From Cytobacillus firmus (GTDB lineage Bacteria; Bacillota; Bacilli; Bacillales; Cytobacillaceae): a stretch of DNA of 64,000 nt. Every line of letters begins with the position of its first letter. Position 1 is the first letter of the stretch. The stretch covers positions 3,186,001 to 3,250,000 of the forward strand of contig NZ_CP098323.1 of assembly GCF_023657595.1 (NCBI RefSeq). The letters run 5' to 3'. The translations under genes were made by a program, and so were the position numbers. The notes under the pieces were generated by a model. That model did not search any database and had not been told where the DNA came from. It saw nothing but the letters and a program-made list of their open reading frames with translations. Below, in pieces: positions 41,807 through 50,354 of the stretch.

Positions 41807-42832
41807 TTATATCACCTCTTTATGGATGCTTCTGCTTGCCTCAATTAACTGATGAAGCTTTTGTAAGGCAGCTCCTGAATCAATGCTTTCTTTAGCTGCA
41901 TTTATCCCATCTTGAATTGTTGCCGCCTTGCCTCCTGTAAAGATTCCAATGCCGGCATTAAGAAGGACTGTATCTCTTCTCGCTCCCTTTTCTCCTTTCA
42001 GGACACTCATAAGAATTTCAGCATTTTCCCTTGAATCTCCGCCTCTGATCGCCTCATTGCTGCAGATGGATAGTCCAACTTCCTCCGGATGGAGAACCTT
42101 TTTCGTTACCTTCCCGTCAGAAAGGATAGCCAGATGATTTTCCCCCTGCAGAGATGCTTCATCCATAAATCCTGCACCATTTAAAACAACTGCACGCTTT
42201 CTTCCCAAAGTTTTTAAGACCTCTGCAAACATTTCAATATAATCCCTCCGGTAAATACCAAGAAGCTGATGATCAAGTTCAACCGGATTAGTCAATGGCC
42301 CTATCAGATTAAAGGTTGTCGGTATCCTCAAATCCTTGCGCACTTTCATGATTCTTTTAATATTCGGATGCACATGAGGGGCGAAAAGAAAAGCAATTCC
42401 GATTTCCTCCAATATTTCCTCCGTGCGCTCAGGCGGATGATTTAGATTTATTCCCAAATGCTCCAGAACATCGGCACTGCCTGTTTTGCTGGAGACACTT
42501 CGGTTGCCGTGCTTAGCAACAGGAATTCCGGCACCTGCAATCACAAAGGCCGAAGTGGAGCTGATATTAAAGCTGCTTGAGCCATCTCCTCCTGTACCGC
42601 AATTATCCAAAACATTGGAAATCTTCTTACTAAATGAAAGAGATTTATCCCTCATTGCTTTTACGATGCCTGCAATTTCTTCAACTGTTTCCCCTTTTGT
42701 TTTAAGGCTTACCATAAATGCCGCAATCTCACTGTCCGTTACGTCCTGGGCAAATAAATTGTCCATTGCTTCCTTCATTTCTGCCTCTGTCAATGACTCC
42801 CGTTCAGATAACCTCTGCAGTATTGTTTTCAC
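41807..42832 (-). CDS. trpD: Anthranilate phosphoribosyltransferase
   Basis: The 341-residue enzyme shows the PRPP-binding GTGGDGSSSFNIST and the anthranilate-site KHGNRSVSSKTGSADVLE. I choose the GTG at 42832, which follows AGGAGGG and gives the usual length. A longer frame overlaps trpG further without a ribosome site. The gene overlaps trpG by 29 bp. Confidence 0.95.
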   Translation of the reverse strand: MKTILQRLSERESLTEAEMKEAMDNLFAQDVTDSEIAAFMVSLKTKGETVEEIAGIVKAMRDKSLSFSKKISNVLDNCGTGGDGSSSFNISSTSAFVIAGAGIPVAKHGNRSVSSKTGSADVLEHLGINLNHPPERTEEILEEIGIAFLFAPHVHPNIKRIMKVRKDLRIPTTFNLIGPLTNPVELDHQLLGIYRRDYIEMFAEVLKTLGRKRAVVLNGAGFMDEASLQGENHLAILSDGKVTKKVLHPEEVGLSICSNEAIRGGDSRENAEILMSVLKGEKGARRDTVLLNAGIGIFTGGKAATIQDGINAAKESIDSGAALQKLHQLIEASRSIHKEVI

Positions 42833-43415
42833 TCTCTTCTTCCCTCCTGATTGTTTGTAAAAAGTTTTCCAAAATCCTTTTTCCAAGGTCTGTTCCTACT
42901 GACTCCGGATGGAACTGCAAGCCGTATAATGAATAGTCTTCATGCTTGATTGCCATTATTTCATTGTCATCCATTGATCGGGCCAAAACCTTAAAGCTGC
43001 CAGGCAGCGTTCCTGACTGAATTATTAAGGAATGATAACGCATGATGCTTATTGGCTGCGGCATGTATTGAAACAGCTGTGATCCGTTGTGCTTCAGTTT
43101 AGACACCTTGCCATGCATAATTTTTTTGGCTTTTTCAATCTTTGCCCCAAAGGCATAGCCGATTGCCTGATGACCAAGGCAAATGCCCAGGATAGGAAGC
43201 TTCCTGTAAAATTGCTGAATCACTTCAACAATGACTCCCGCTTGTTCCGGCCGTCCCGGTCCAGGGGAAAGGACAATGGCATCGGGATCCAATTTTTCAA
43301 TTTCTTCGACTGTTATCTGATCATTCCTTACAACTTTAATTTCCTGTCCCAGCTCACCCAGATATTGATAAAGGTTAAATGTGAATGAATCATAATTATC
43401 AATCAGCAGAATCAT
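42804..43415 (-). CDS. trpG: Anthranilate synthase glutamine amidotransferase subunit
   Basis: The 203-residue class I amidotransferase has the triad Cys in ILGICLGHQAIGYA and His/Glu in LQFHPESV. The start IDNYDSFTFNL is typical of TrpG/PabA. It supplies ammonia to TrpE. In B. subtilis this subunit is shared with folate synthesis and lies in the folate operon; here it is inside the trp operon, which points to a dedicated subunit. Confidence 0.95.
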   Translation of the reverse strand: MILLIDNYDSFTFNLYQYLGELGQEIKVVRNDQITVEEIEKLDPDAIVLSPGPGRPEQAGVIVEVIQQFYRKLPILGICLGHQAIGYAFGAKIEKAKKIMHGKVSKLKHNGSQLFQYMPQPISIMRYHSLIIQSGTLPGSFKVLARSMDDNEIMAIKHEDYSLYGLQFHPESVGTDLGKRILENFLQTIRREEESENNTAEVI

Positions 43416-44806
43416 TTTTTGTCCTCCAAAAATGCTTTTAATTTATGAAGTGTTTCTTCGTACTCTTTTTCAGGGATGGAGTCATGCACGATGCCTGCCC
43501 CAGCTTGTATATAGGCGTATCCATCTTTAATCACCATTGTCCTGATAGCCAGTGCGAAATCCATATTGCCATTCCCGGAAAAATAGCCGACTGCTCCTGA
43601 GTAAATTCCTCTTTTCACAGTTTCAAGTTCATTGATGACTTCCATTGCTCTAATTTTGGGAGCACCAGAAACTGTTCCGGCAGGCAGACACGCAATTAAG
43701 GCATCAATCGATGTGTGGGGATTTTTCAGCCTCCCGCCAACTTCGGATACGAGGTGCATGACATGCTTATATCTCTCAATTACCATGTTTTTTTCTATAG
43801 TGACCGATCCGAATTCGCAGACACGGCCGAGATCATTTCTGCCCAGATCGAGCAGCATCCTGTGTTCGGCAAGCTCCTTTTCATCTTCTATCAGGTCCCT
43901 TTCAAGCTGTAAGTCTTCTTCTTCTGACTTGCCTCTTGGCCTTGTTCCAGCAATTGGGTTCGTAATTACTTTGTTTCCTGCTGCTTTTATAAGGCTTTCA
44001 GGCGATGAACCTGCAACGGCATATTCTTCAAAATCAAGGTAGTACATATATGGGGAAGGATTTTGAACTCTTAACTTCCGGTAAAAGGCGAAAGGATCTC
44101 CAGTCAATTCTGCCTTTAACCGCTGAGAAAGCACCACCTGAAAAATGTCGCCCTCTTCAATATAAGATTTGGCTCTGTTTACCTTTTCAACGAAGTCTTC
44201 TTTAGATATGGAAGCTTTGAAAGCTGAAAGCGTTGCTTCTTCCGATTCAGCTCCCGCTGTCCCCTTTTGGATTTCAGCCTTTCTTTTCTGTATTTTTTCA
44301 CGCAGCTGAGATTCATCTGTTTCTTCCAGTAAAGGCATGCCTACGAGATATACCTTTTGCTCCAGATGATCGAAAACCGCCACTTCCTCAAAAAACATAA
44401 GGTGGACATCCGGTACATTCAGCTCGTCATAAGGAATCGTCCCGATATCTTCGTATTGTCTGATGACATCATAGCCTGCATAGCCAACAGCTCCTCCACA
44501 AAATGGGAACTGTTCAAAGGGGTGATGTTTCTGCTCCGGCATCAGCCTTCTTACCGCATCAAGCGGCTTTTCAGCAAAAACTTCTGTTTTTCCCCTGGCA
44601 GTAACAGCTGTCCGGTTTCCTTCTCCTTTTAATTCCATCACGGGATCTGCACCAATAAAGGAATACCTTCCCGATTTTTCATGCTTTAGCGAGCTTTCTA
44701 ACAGAAATTTTTTTCTTCCGCTCATTCTCTGAAAGATTGAAATTGGTGTTAATGTGTCACCCTCCAGCTCTTCGATTATATAAGTCCCATCTAATGTTGG
44801 TTTCAA
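43412..44806 (-). CDS. trpE: Anthranilate synthase component I
   Basis: The 464-residue chorismate-using enzyme shows the motifs PSPYMYYLDF, NPIAGTRPRGK, DLGRNDLGRVCEFGSV, LPAGTVSGAPKIRAMEV and IQAGAGIVHDS. The N-terminal LESSLKHEKSGRYSFIG contains the expected feedback (Trp-binding) LLES-like element. It starts at a TTG behind a GGAGGAGAG site. It is the first gene after two Trp T-box riboswitches. Confidence 0.96.
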   Translation of the reverse strand: MKPTLDGTYIIEELEGDTLTPISIFQRMSGRKKFLLESSLKHEKSGRYSFIGADPVMELKGEGNRTAVTARGKTEVFAEKPLDAVRRLMPEQKHHPFEQFPFCGGAVGYAGYDVIRQYEDIGTIPYDELNVPDVHLMFFEEVAVFDHLEQKVYLVGMPLLEETDESQLREKIQKRKAEIQKGTAGAESEEATLSAFKASISKEDFVEKVNRAKSYIEEGDIFQVVLSQRLKAELTGDPFAFYRKLRVQNPSPYMYYLDFEEYAVAGSSPESLIKAAGNKVITNPIAGTRPRGKSEEEDLQLERDLIEDEKELAEHRMLLDLGRNDLGRVCEFGSVTIEKNMVIERYKHVMHLVSEVGGRLKNPHTSIDALIACLPAGTVSGAPKIRAMEVINELETVKRGIYSGAVGYFSGNGNMDFALAIRTMVIKDGYAYIQAGAGIVHDSIPEKEYEETLHKLKAFLEDKK

Positions 44807-44833
44807 TATATCTCTCCTCCAGTTCTTTAAGGA

Positions 44834-45110
44834 AAATAAAAAAAGTCCCCTATACCCACAGTAGCTGCAGGTATAGAGGACGTGTCTTGTGAACGTGGTG
44901 CCACCTCTTTTTAGAGCAAAAAAGCTGCTCCCTTTTTCGGGTACGGAAATAAGTCGATACCCTATCCTTTTAACGGCGGAAACCCGTGCTTCCCTACTAT
45001 CGTTCAGGAAGCCTCTCGCAAGTCCATTCGAATGACGTTCCGTACCGGGCTCTCACCTACCCCCAGCTCTCTTGAACGGATCTCCATCAATCTACTCCTC
45101 TTGCTTAGCG
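44834..45110 (-). promoter_or_regulatory. T-box riboswitch 2 (promoter-distal), Trp specifier
   Basis: The T-box AGGTGGCACCACG is at 44894-44906. It is followed by a terminator (GTCC-CTATACC paired with GGTATAG-GGGAC) and seven T. Stem I contains the GAGAGCTGGGGG element and a UGG specifier (45024-45026) in CGAATGGACTT. It should let trp transcription proceed only when uncharged tRNA-Trp binds. Confidence 0.93.
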
Positions 45111-45131
45111 ATTTAAAGTATTAAAGTTTCG

Positions 45132-45412
45132 TGAAAATAAAAAGGGCTCCCCGTCTAAAAAGGACGAGAAACCCGTGGTGCCACCTTTGTTAGCTGATCA
45201 ATCAGCTCACTTAACAGATATCAAAGCGAAAATCGCCTAAATATCTGTCCCTTGTAACGATGAGACCGTTCGCCAAAGCCTACTGCTTAAAAAAGGTTCG
45301 GTTTGGAGGCTCGAAAGTCCATTCACTGCTGTTTCCACACTGATTTGCACCAACCATCAGCTCTCTTTAGCTTCACCAGCAGTTACTACTCTTTGTCATT
45401 GCCGATCGATAT
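45132..45412 (-). promoter_or_regulatory. T-box riboswitch 1 (promoter-proximal), Trp specifier
   Basis: The T-box AGGTGGCACCACG is at 45174-45186. Its terminator pairs CTCGTC with GACGGGG-type arms and ends in TTTTTATTTT. Stem I has GAGAGCTGATGGTTGGTG and the UGG specifier (45319-45321) in GTGAATGGACTTTCGAG. It lies upstream of a second complete T-box, so two Trp sensors act in series. Confidence 0.93.
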
Positions 45413-45422
45413 ATTGCTTATT

Positions 45423-45451
45423 ATACTATTCCGATAAATGAAAAATGTCAA
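45423..45451 (-). promoter_or_regulatory. SigA promoter of the trp operon
   Basis: TTGACA (45446-45451) is followed after 17 bp by TAGTAT (45423-45428); an overlapping TATAAT is three bases further on. It lies just ahead of the first T-box leader. Confidence 0.8.
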
Positions 45452-45469
45452 GGGGAAAATTTCATTTTT

Positions 45470-46102
45470 TTATAATAATGCTTTTTCAAGCTTTTCTCTC
45501 CACACACTTGCAAGCTCCTCAATCCGCAGCAGTTCTTCTACTGCTTTAAGGTTTCTTCGGTCATGGAACATGATAAAATTCCCCTGCAGAACCGATACAC
45601 TTGCCTGCTTTCTTTCTTCGAGTTTAAGGACGCTGTCTGCTGTTACAGTTCCTTCTTTAAGAACTCTAAAAAAGTAGCCTGTGAAGCATGTTTCCACAAT
45701 TCTGCCTAAAAGCCGATCTTCTCCGTTATGCTTTGATATTGTGGAGCATGGGATCCGCCCCTGAGTTATTTGGATGACCGATTCCCCCAGAGAAAAGGTG
45801 TCACCGATAAAAACATCCTTTTCCAGCATATTTCCCGCACAAATATTTTCACCAAATGAGGGCGGAGAGAATGTCTTTCTAAATTCTTTCTCCCACATCC
45901 CGTAATGTTCGAAGGGATATAGGCACACTGCACGGTCTGGGCCGCCATGAAAATCAGTGTTTGCCACTCCATCCCCCAGAAAACCTTCCTTCGTTAGAAA
46001 CACACTGTTAATTTTTTCTTTGCCGATTCCCGAAATTTCCTCATTGCTTTTCCAGCTGTGCTTTCTGGGCTTTCCTATGCTTAAGGAAATAATCTCCCTC
46101 AC
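45470..46102 (-). CDS. MOSC-domain protein (YiiM-like)
   Basis: The 210-residue protein has the MOSC core: GDGVANTDFHGGPDRAVCLY, SFGENICAGNM, and the conserved Cys in QGRIPCSTISKHNG. Members take part in molybdenum-cofactor sulfur chemistry or detoxify hydroxylated amines. The GTG start at 46102 has GGGAGGG upstream; the longer frame does not. No molybdenum genes are adjacent. Confidence 0.88.
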   Translation of the reverse strand: MREIISLSIGKPRKHSWKSNEEISGIGKEKINSVFLTKEGFLGDGVANTDFHGGPDRAVCLYPFEHYGMWEKEFRKTFSPPSFGENICAGNMLEKDVFIGDTFSLGESVIQITQGRIPCSTISKHNGEDRLLGRIVETCFTGYFFRVLKEGTVTADSVLKLEERKQASVSVLQGNFIMFHDRRNLKAVEELLRIEELASVWREKLEKALL

Positions 46103-46281
46103 ATAATTCCCTCCCCGTGTTCGTTTTTCTTTATAGTGTAACGGTTTCTTTTCAGGAAATCGAAACAAATTTTTCCAGAATATGAACTTTCCCATAAAAA
46201 GACAAAGCTTTTTCTAGTTAGTTTTTCTTCATTTAGCTCATATTAAGACTAGTTTGATTAACGAAAAGGAAGGTCAGAAAT

Positions 46282-47541
46282 ATGGAGCACATTGAAAATT
46301 TACAATCTGTAAATTCCAAAGCTAAAAAGAAGTCAGGTGATGATGTTCATAACCAAAAATGGGCCATTCTTTCACTTTCTTCAATTCCTCTCGTTATGAC
46401 ACTTGGGAATTCCATGCTGATTCCTGTTTTGCCGGAGATGGAAAATAAACTAAATATTTCTGCATTCCAATCCAGCATGATTATTACCGTTTACAGTATT
46501 GTAGCCATTATTTTGATTCCAATCGCAGGCTTTTTATCGGATCATATCGGCCGTAAAAAAGTCATTATTCCAAGTCTTCTCATTGCGGGAATCGGCGGAC
46601 TGATCTCTGGGTGGGCGGCATGGAAAATGGCGGATGCTTATTGGATCATATTAGCCGGGAGGGCATTGCAGGGTGTTGGGGCAGCCGGCGCGGCACCAAT
46701 TGTTATGCCTTTGGTTGGGGATATGTTTAAAAATGATGATGAAGTCAGCAGTTCCCTTGGCCTGATTGAAACTTCCAATACTTTTGGAAAAGTTCTATCC
46801 CCTATACTTGGAGCGTTTTTGGCGGGGTTTATTTGGTTTTTACCGTTTTTTTCGTTTCCGGTTTTTTGTACGATTTCAATCCTGCTGGTATTCTTTCTTG
46901 TAAAAACACCAAATAAAAGAGAAGAGCCGCTTCCGCTAAAGAAATTTTGGAGCAATATTAAGGATACCTTTAAGAACAACGGAAAATGGCTTTATGCTAT
47001 TTTCTTAATTGGTGCCATTCTTATGTTTGTGCTTTTTGGGATACTTTTTTATTTATCTGATGTGCTTGAAAAGACATACGATATTAAAGATGTAAAAAAA
47101 GGGCTTCTCCTGGCTGTACCGCTTGGCGCACTATGCCTTTCGTCCTATCTGACAGGAAAAAAAATAAAAGAAAATAAAATACTAATGAAGTGGATCATAT
47201 TCTTAGGAACAGTGCTTGTGGCAGCTGCCACTGCAATCTTAAGCTTTTCAAACAATATGTGGTTTATGATCAGCATGTTCCTGTTTGCCGGAATTGGCAT
47301 AGGCGTTGCATTGCCTTCATTGGATGCACTGATTACGGAAGGAATTGTAAAAGAAGAACGTGGAACCATTACTTCGCTATACAGTTCAATGCGGTTTATC
47401 GGCGTTGCCGGCGGCCCGCCTGCCATTGCTATTCTGATGAAGCATTCTGATCAAGGGCTTTTTTATATTTTAAGCGGAATAACCATTCTTGCTGCCCTTG
47501 CAGCCATTATAGCAATCAAACCTGACGCAAATGATAGCTAA
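46282..47541 (+). CDS. MFS drug/metabolite efflux transporter
   Basis: The 419-residue protein has 12 membrane helices and the DHA1 motif GFLSDHIGRKKV between helices 2 and 3. Motif C-like glycine-rich sequence (ALQGVGAAGAAPIVMPLVGD) marks it as an antiporter. It probably exports a drug or metabolite with proton antiport. A GGAAGG site supports the start. The substrate is unknown and there is no neighbouring regulator. Confidence 0.9.
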   Translation: MEHIENLQSVNSKAKKKSGDDVHNQKWAILSLSSIPLVMTLGNSMLIPVLPEMENKLNISAFQSSMIITVYSIVAIILIPIAGFLSDHIGRKKVIIPSLLIAGIGGLISGWAAWKMADAYWIILAGRALQGVGAAGAAPIVMPLVGDMFKNDDEVSSSLGLIETSNTFGKVLSPILGAFLAGFIWFLPFFSFPVFCTISILLVFFLVKTPNKREEPLPLKKFWSNIKDTFKNNGKWLYAIFLIGAILMFVLFGILFYLSDVLEKTYDIKDVKKGLLLAVPLGALCLSSYLTGKKIKENKILMKWIIFLGTVLVAAATAILSFSNNMWFMISMFLFAGIGIGVALPSLDALITEGIVKEERGTITSLYSSMRFIGVAGGPPAIAILMKHSDQGLFYILSGITILAALAAIIAIKPDANDS

Positions 47542-47543
47542 AA

Positions 47544-47578
47544 AAATCCGTATCGTTCCATGACGATACGGATTTCTT
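47544..47578. terminator. Bidirectional terminator
   Basis: A 12-bp perfect stem AAATCCGTATCG/CGATACGGATTT separates the convergent MFS and hydrolase genes. Confidence 0.95.
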
Positions 47579-48339
47579 TATTTAAAATGCTGCTGTACAA
47601 AACCAGTTACGACCTGATTGAATAGCTGCCACTTTTTAGTTGGCACCTGATGGGAAACGCCTTTGATTATGGCTGCCTGAAAGCTGACATATCTTCTATA
47701 GCTCCTTATATGCTGATTAACAAAATCTCTTGAGCCATATATAAGGAGAAGGGGGACACTTAAGTTCCTAAGGCGATCGGTGCAGGAATAGTGAAGGGAT
47801 CTATCATAAAATTGAAACCACATGGTGTGATTTGCTTTTTTCATATGCTCCAGAATCTCGTCTCTGACTTTTTTATCATTTGTATGGCTCGATGCTATTA
47901 TATACCGCAGGAAACCTGGAAAGTGCTTCACAAAATACATTCCCAGAATATGCTCGTATTTGAAGGTTTCTGATAACACCTCAGGAAACCCGCCTGAGAG
48001 AATGACACCAAGTGCCCTTTCCGGATATGAGAGGGCAAACTCCTGAGCAATTATGCCACCTGATGAATAGCCCAGAATAACAGCTTTTTCAATATCCAAG
48101 TGGTCTAATACAGCTTTTATCTCTTCTGCATATCCTTGTATAGTTACTGTTTTTTCCGGGCCAGCGGTATCTCCATTCCCGCTTAAATCAGGAAAAATAA
48201 CATGAAAGTGCTCTGCCAGCAGACCTTGATAATAAAATACCTTTCTCCCCATGGCAGGCGGATGTATAAAAATGATCGGCACTCCCTTGCCCATTGTTTC
48301 ATAAAAAATCTTTGTATCCTCATAAATAAATGACGGCAT
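47578..48339 (-). CDS. Alpha/beta hydrolase
   Basis: The 253-residue protein has the oxyanion segment FIHPPAMGRKV, the nucleophile elbow GYSSGG, the acid region LLIYGSRDFVNQH and a late His in GVSHQVP. It is a small cytoplasmic esterase-like enzyme of unknown substrate. The ATG at 48339 follows AGAAAGGA; the open frame extends 59 codons further without a ribosome site. Confidence 0.87.
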   Translation of the reverse strand: MPSFIYEDTKIFYETMGKGVPIIFIHPPAMGRKVFYYQGLLAEHFHVIFPDLSGNGDTAGPEKTVTIQGYAEEIKAVLDHLDIEKAVILGYSSGGIIAQEFALSYPERALGVILSGGFPEVLSETFKYEHILGMYFVKHFPGFLRYIIASSHTNDKKVRDEILEHMKKANHTMWFQFYDRSLHYSCTDRLRNLSVPLLLIYGSRDFVNQHIRSYRRYVSFQAAIIKGVSHQVPTKKWQLFNQVVTGFVQQHFK

Positions 48340-48390
48340 TCGAATCGTCCTTTCTATACAAACATTCTTCGCTCTCCTGCTCCCTGCTCC

Positions 48391-48423
48391 ATAAAAAAAT
48401 GGGGCAGTTTTAGTCTGCCCCAT
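48391..48423 (-). terminator. Terminator of the 41-aa gene
   Basis: A 9-bp stem ATGGGGCAG/CTGCCCCAT followed by TTTTTTT on the minus strand, which supports that the 41-residue frame upstream is transcribed. Confidence 0.9.
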
Positions 48424-48448
48424 CTCTGTTGATTCTTTATTTCCAACA

Positions 48449-48574
48449 TCAGTCAGGTTTTGTCTTTTTGGCACTTTTGCTTTCTGTACCAAGCTCTTTT
48501 GAGAACTCCATCTCATTAATACTTTTCTTTGTACTTTGCAATCCTGATTTAGTCTTAATATTGCGCTTTGTCAT
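48449..48574 (-). CDS. Small basic hypothetical protein (41 aa)
   Basis: The product starts MTKRNIKTKSGLQSTKKSIN and contains MEFSKELGTES. It is basic and Ser/Lys-rich. GGAGGAA lies seven bases before the ATG and a strong terminator follows the stop. It resembles small spore proteins in composition only; no family is claimed. Confidence 0.55.
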   Translation of the reverse strand: MTKRNIKTKSGLQSTKKSINEMEFSKELGTESKSAKKTKPD

Positions 48575-48740
48575 GTCTGTTCCTCCATATATCACAATGC
48601 CTTATTAGTATTTCACACCAGGCTAAGAATCATTATGGATTTTCAGCACAGATCTGCATATACTATAAGTGATCATGCGATATGCTTATTTCCGTGACTT
48701 TTTGAGACGTATATGATATCCTTAAATTAAGATTATGAAT

Positions 48741-48775
48741 AAAAAACGACCGCAGGTGTTGCCGCACCCACGGTC
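48741..48775 (-). terminator. Terminator of the Hol_Tox transcript
   Basis: The stem GACCG/CGGTC with inner GGTG/CACC arms is followed by TTTTTT on the minus strand, about 80 bp after the micro-toxin frame. Confidence 0.85.
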
Positions 48776-48854
48776 ATTCGCAATAGTCGTTCCCTTAGGG
48801 GATCGGCCTGTCAAAAACGTAGACCTCTCCCTCAATTGTCAGATCAAGGGAGGT

Positions 48855-48938
48855 CTATTTTTTATGGTTAAAAGTCATGACAGCAATGATCAGACTAGAA
48901 AAAGAAATCATCATCATGATCGATTCGAAAACTGTCAA
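48855..48938 (-). CDS. Putative holin-like micro-toxin (Hol_Tox type, 27 aa)
   Basis: A TTG start behind GGGGGTG opens a 27-residue frame. Its first part (MTVFESIMMMISFSSLIIAV) is one hydrophobic helix, followed by a short basic end (HKK). This is the pattern of the putative holin-like toxins (Hol_Tox) of Firmicutes, thought to be type I toxins. It is followed directly by a hairpin (TAGACCTCCC/GGGAGAGGTCTA) and then by a terminator, as in other members I remember. The promoter upstream carries a LexA-like box. Toxicity and the antitoxin RNA are inferred. Confidence 0.75.
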   Translation of the reverse strand: MTVFESIMMMISFSSLIIAVMTFNHKK

Positions 48939-49003
48939 AAGGCATCACCCCCTTTCAGTACGGGGCTAGCCGACCACCCTTGAGAAACTCCCATTGCTTC
49001 TCT

Positions 49004-49009
49004 ATTATA
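49004..49009 (-). promoter_or_regulatory. -10 element (extended) of the Hol_Tox gene
   Basis: TATAAT preceded by TG (TGTTATAAT) lies about 65 bp upstream of the toxin start. Confidence 0.65.
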
Positions 49010-49030
49010 ACACATTCTTGTCCACTTAGT

Positions 49031-49044
49031 CGAACATGTGTTCT
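49031..49044. promoter_or_regulatory. LexA (DinR) box at the Hol_Tox promoter
   Basis: CGAACATGTGTTCT matches the Bacillus LexA consensus CGAACNNNNGTTCG except the last base. It overlaps the -35 region of the toxin promoter. Confidence 0.75.
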
Positions 49045-49078
49045 ATTTTAAATAAATTGATTCTTCTTTCCTATTTTT

Positions 49079-49333
49079 TCAAATTTTACTCTCTCTATTA
49101 TCTGCAGATTTCCTTTGAAGATAGCCATGAAGAAAACCCATCTCCTGATTAAGTAAATATTCCATTTCCTCCAGCTGGTGCTTAGCAATTATCTGGGGAT
49201 TTCCTATCCATTCCGCACTGTGGATAAAATAATAATTTTTTATTCTTTTAAAAATAATGATTGCTTCAGGAAAACAGTCAAAGGACCCCTTTACCTGATT
49301 TCTCCTCATATAACTCCATCTAATCAGTTCCAT
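49079..49333 (-). CDS. Hypothetical protein (84 aa)
   Basis: The protein starts MELIRWSYMRRNQVKGSFDC and is mixed alpha/beta with a basic N-terminus and the segment IIIFKRIKNYYFIHSAEWIG. A weak AAAGGCTG site precedes the ATG. It does not resemble a family known to me, and no neighbour gives a hint. Confidence 0.55.
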   Translation of the reverse strand: MELIRWSYMRRNQVKGSFDCFPEAIIIFKRIKNYYFIHSAEWIGNPQIIAKHQLEEMEYLLNQEMGFLHGYLQRKSADNRESKI

Positions 49334-49390
49334 GATATCAGCCTTTTTAATATTCCTTTACCCTGGAAAACATGGATTCATGTTCTGTAA

Positions 49391-49419
49391 GCAAAAAAAC
49401 TGCCGAAAATGGCAGTTTT
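49391..49419 (-). terminator. Terminator of the DUF2935 gene
   Basis: The stem AAAACTGCC/GGCAGTTTT with a six-base loop, T tract on both strands. Confidence 0.9.
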
Positions 49420-49423
49420 GAAA

Positions 49424-50221
49424 TTATTCTTTAAGCCGTGGTTTGGCCGGGTCACATTTCGGCTTTTCAGACTGAGTAGACTCGGCAAGCTTTGAGAGGT
49501 AATAGCATTCTTCACGGTACATATGATCTGCCATTAAAGCTGCAAATGTCCCCATTGCCTCCTTGCTTAATTCAAGCTCCTCAATTTCATTGAGAAAGTT
49601 CATAAACAGAGACATTTCCAGCGTAACATCGCTGTTAAACTTTTGCAGGGCGGGGAATGATTCAACATTAGTCCGAAGGAAGCCGGACATTTCTACGGCC
49701 TTTAAATAAAATGCTTCAAAATCCTTTGTATAGCCATCACTGATTTTCTTAATTTTCTTCTCAACACGTTCCATATTGTCCGATATGGCACCTGCATGGC
49801 CAGCTGCATCCAGAAGCCAGATTAAATGGTGATGGAGCTCATGAAATACAGGCGGGGCTTCCCCCTTTTTTAAATATTGAAGGACAAGCATATATTCCTC
49901 AAGCTCATTGACCATATGGTTAATAAAAACCGGACCAAGATGAATGGATATTTTCCCTGTCAAATGACGTTCAATCAGGTTCAATTTAAATTCCCGCAGC
50001 TTCTTAGCTTCCTGTTCCGCCCTCCGGCTCAATTGCTCCAGATTATCCACTCCAACCCTTCCCAGCAGCTGATCAAAAGTTTGTATAAAGTAATTTGCCC
50101 GTTCAATGCTGTCTTTTTCCTTTGGTGATAGCGAATCATGTATAAAGCGTGCATGATCACCCAAAATCTGCAGCCAAAACCCGTGTTCAAATTTTGCAGC
50201 ATTTTCAAATCCTGCAGCCAA
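49424..50221 (-). CDS. DUF2935 protein (ferritin-like helical repeat)
   Basis: The 265-residue protein consists of two four-helix halves with His/Glu metal-type residues (KFEHGFWLQILGDHARFIHD in the first, LMADHMYREECYYLSKL in the second). This is the DUF2935 pattern, found in Bacillus and Clostridium. The TTG at 50221 is correctly spaced from AAAGGGGAG; an upstream TTG at 50239 touches that site. Metal binding is probable, the role unknown. Confidence 0.85.
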   Translation of the reverse strand: MAAGFENAAKFEHGFWLQILGDHARFIHDSLSPKEKDSIERANYFIQTFDQLLGRVGVDNLEQLSRRAEQEAKKLREFKLNLIERHLTGKISIHLGPVFINHMVNELEEYMLVLQYLKKGEAPPVFHELHHHLIWLLDAAGHAGAISDNMERVEKKIKKISDGYTKDFEAFYLKAVEMSGFLRTNVESFPALQKFNSDVTLEMSLFMNFLNEIEELELSKEAMGTFAALMADHMYREECYYLSKLAESTQSEKPKCDPAKPRLKE

Positions 50222-50354
50222 GTGTAGCTCCCCTTTCAAACGTACTCATAAAAACATATCAGAAACCAGCTGAAATTATGCCTAAGCACTAACCTCAACT
50301 ATGGATCTGCAACTTAGTTTTTAAGAGAGAGAGGGAAATTGAAAAGCAGATATA

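Noticed and set aside
45118-45420. Leader peptide attenuation for trp
   Set aside because: The two leaders carry all T-box hallmarks, and no short Trp-rich ORF with a ribosome site is present.
48741-49044. Prophage remnant because of a holin-like protein
   Set aside because: Only the 27-residue toxin-type ORF is present; no phage structural, lysis or integration genes are nearby.
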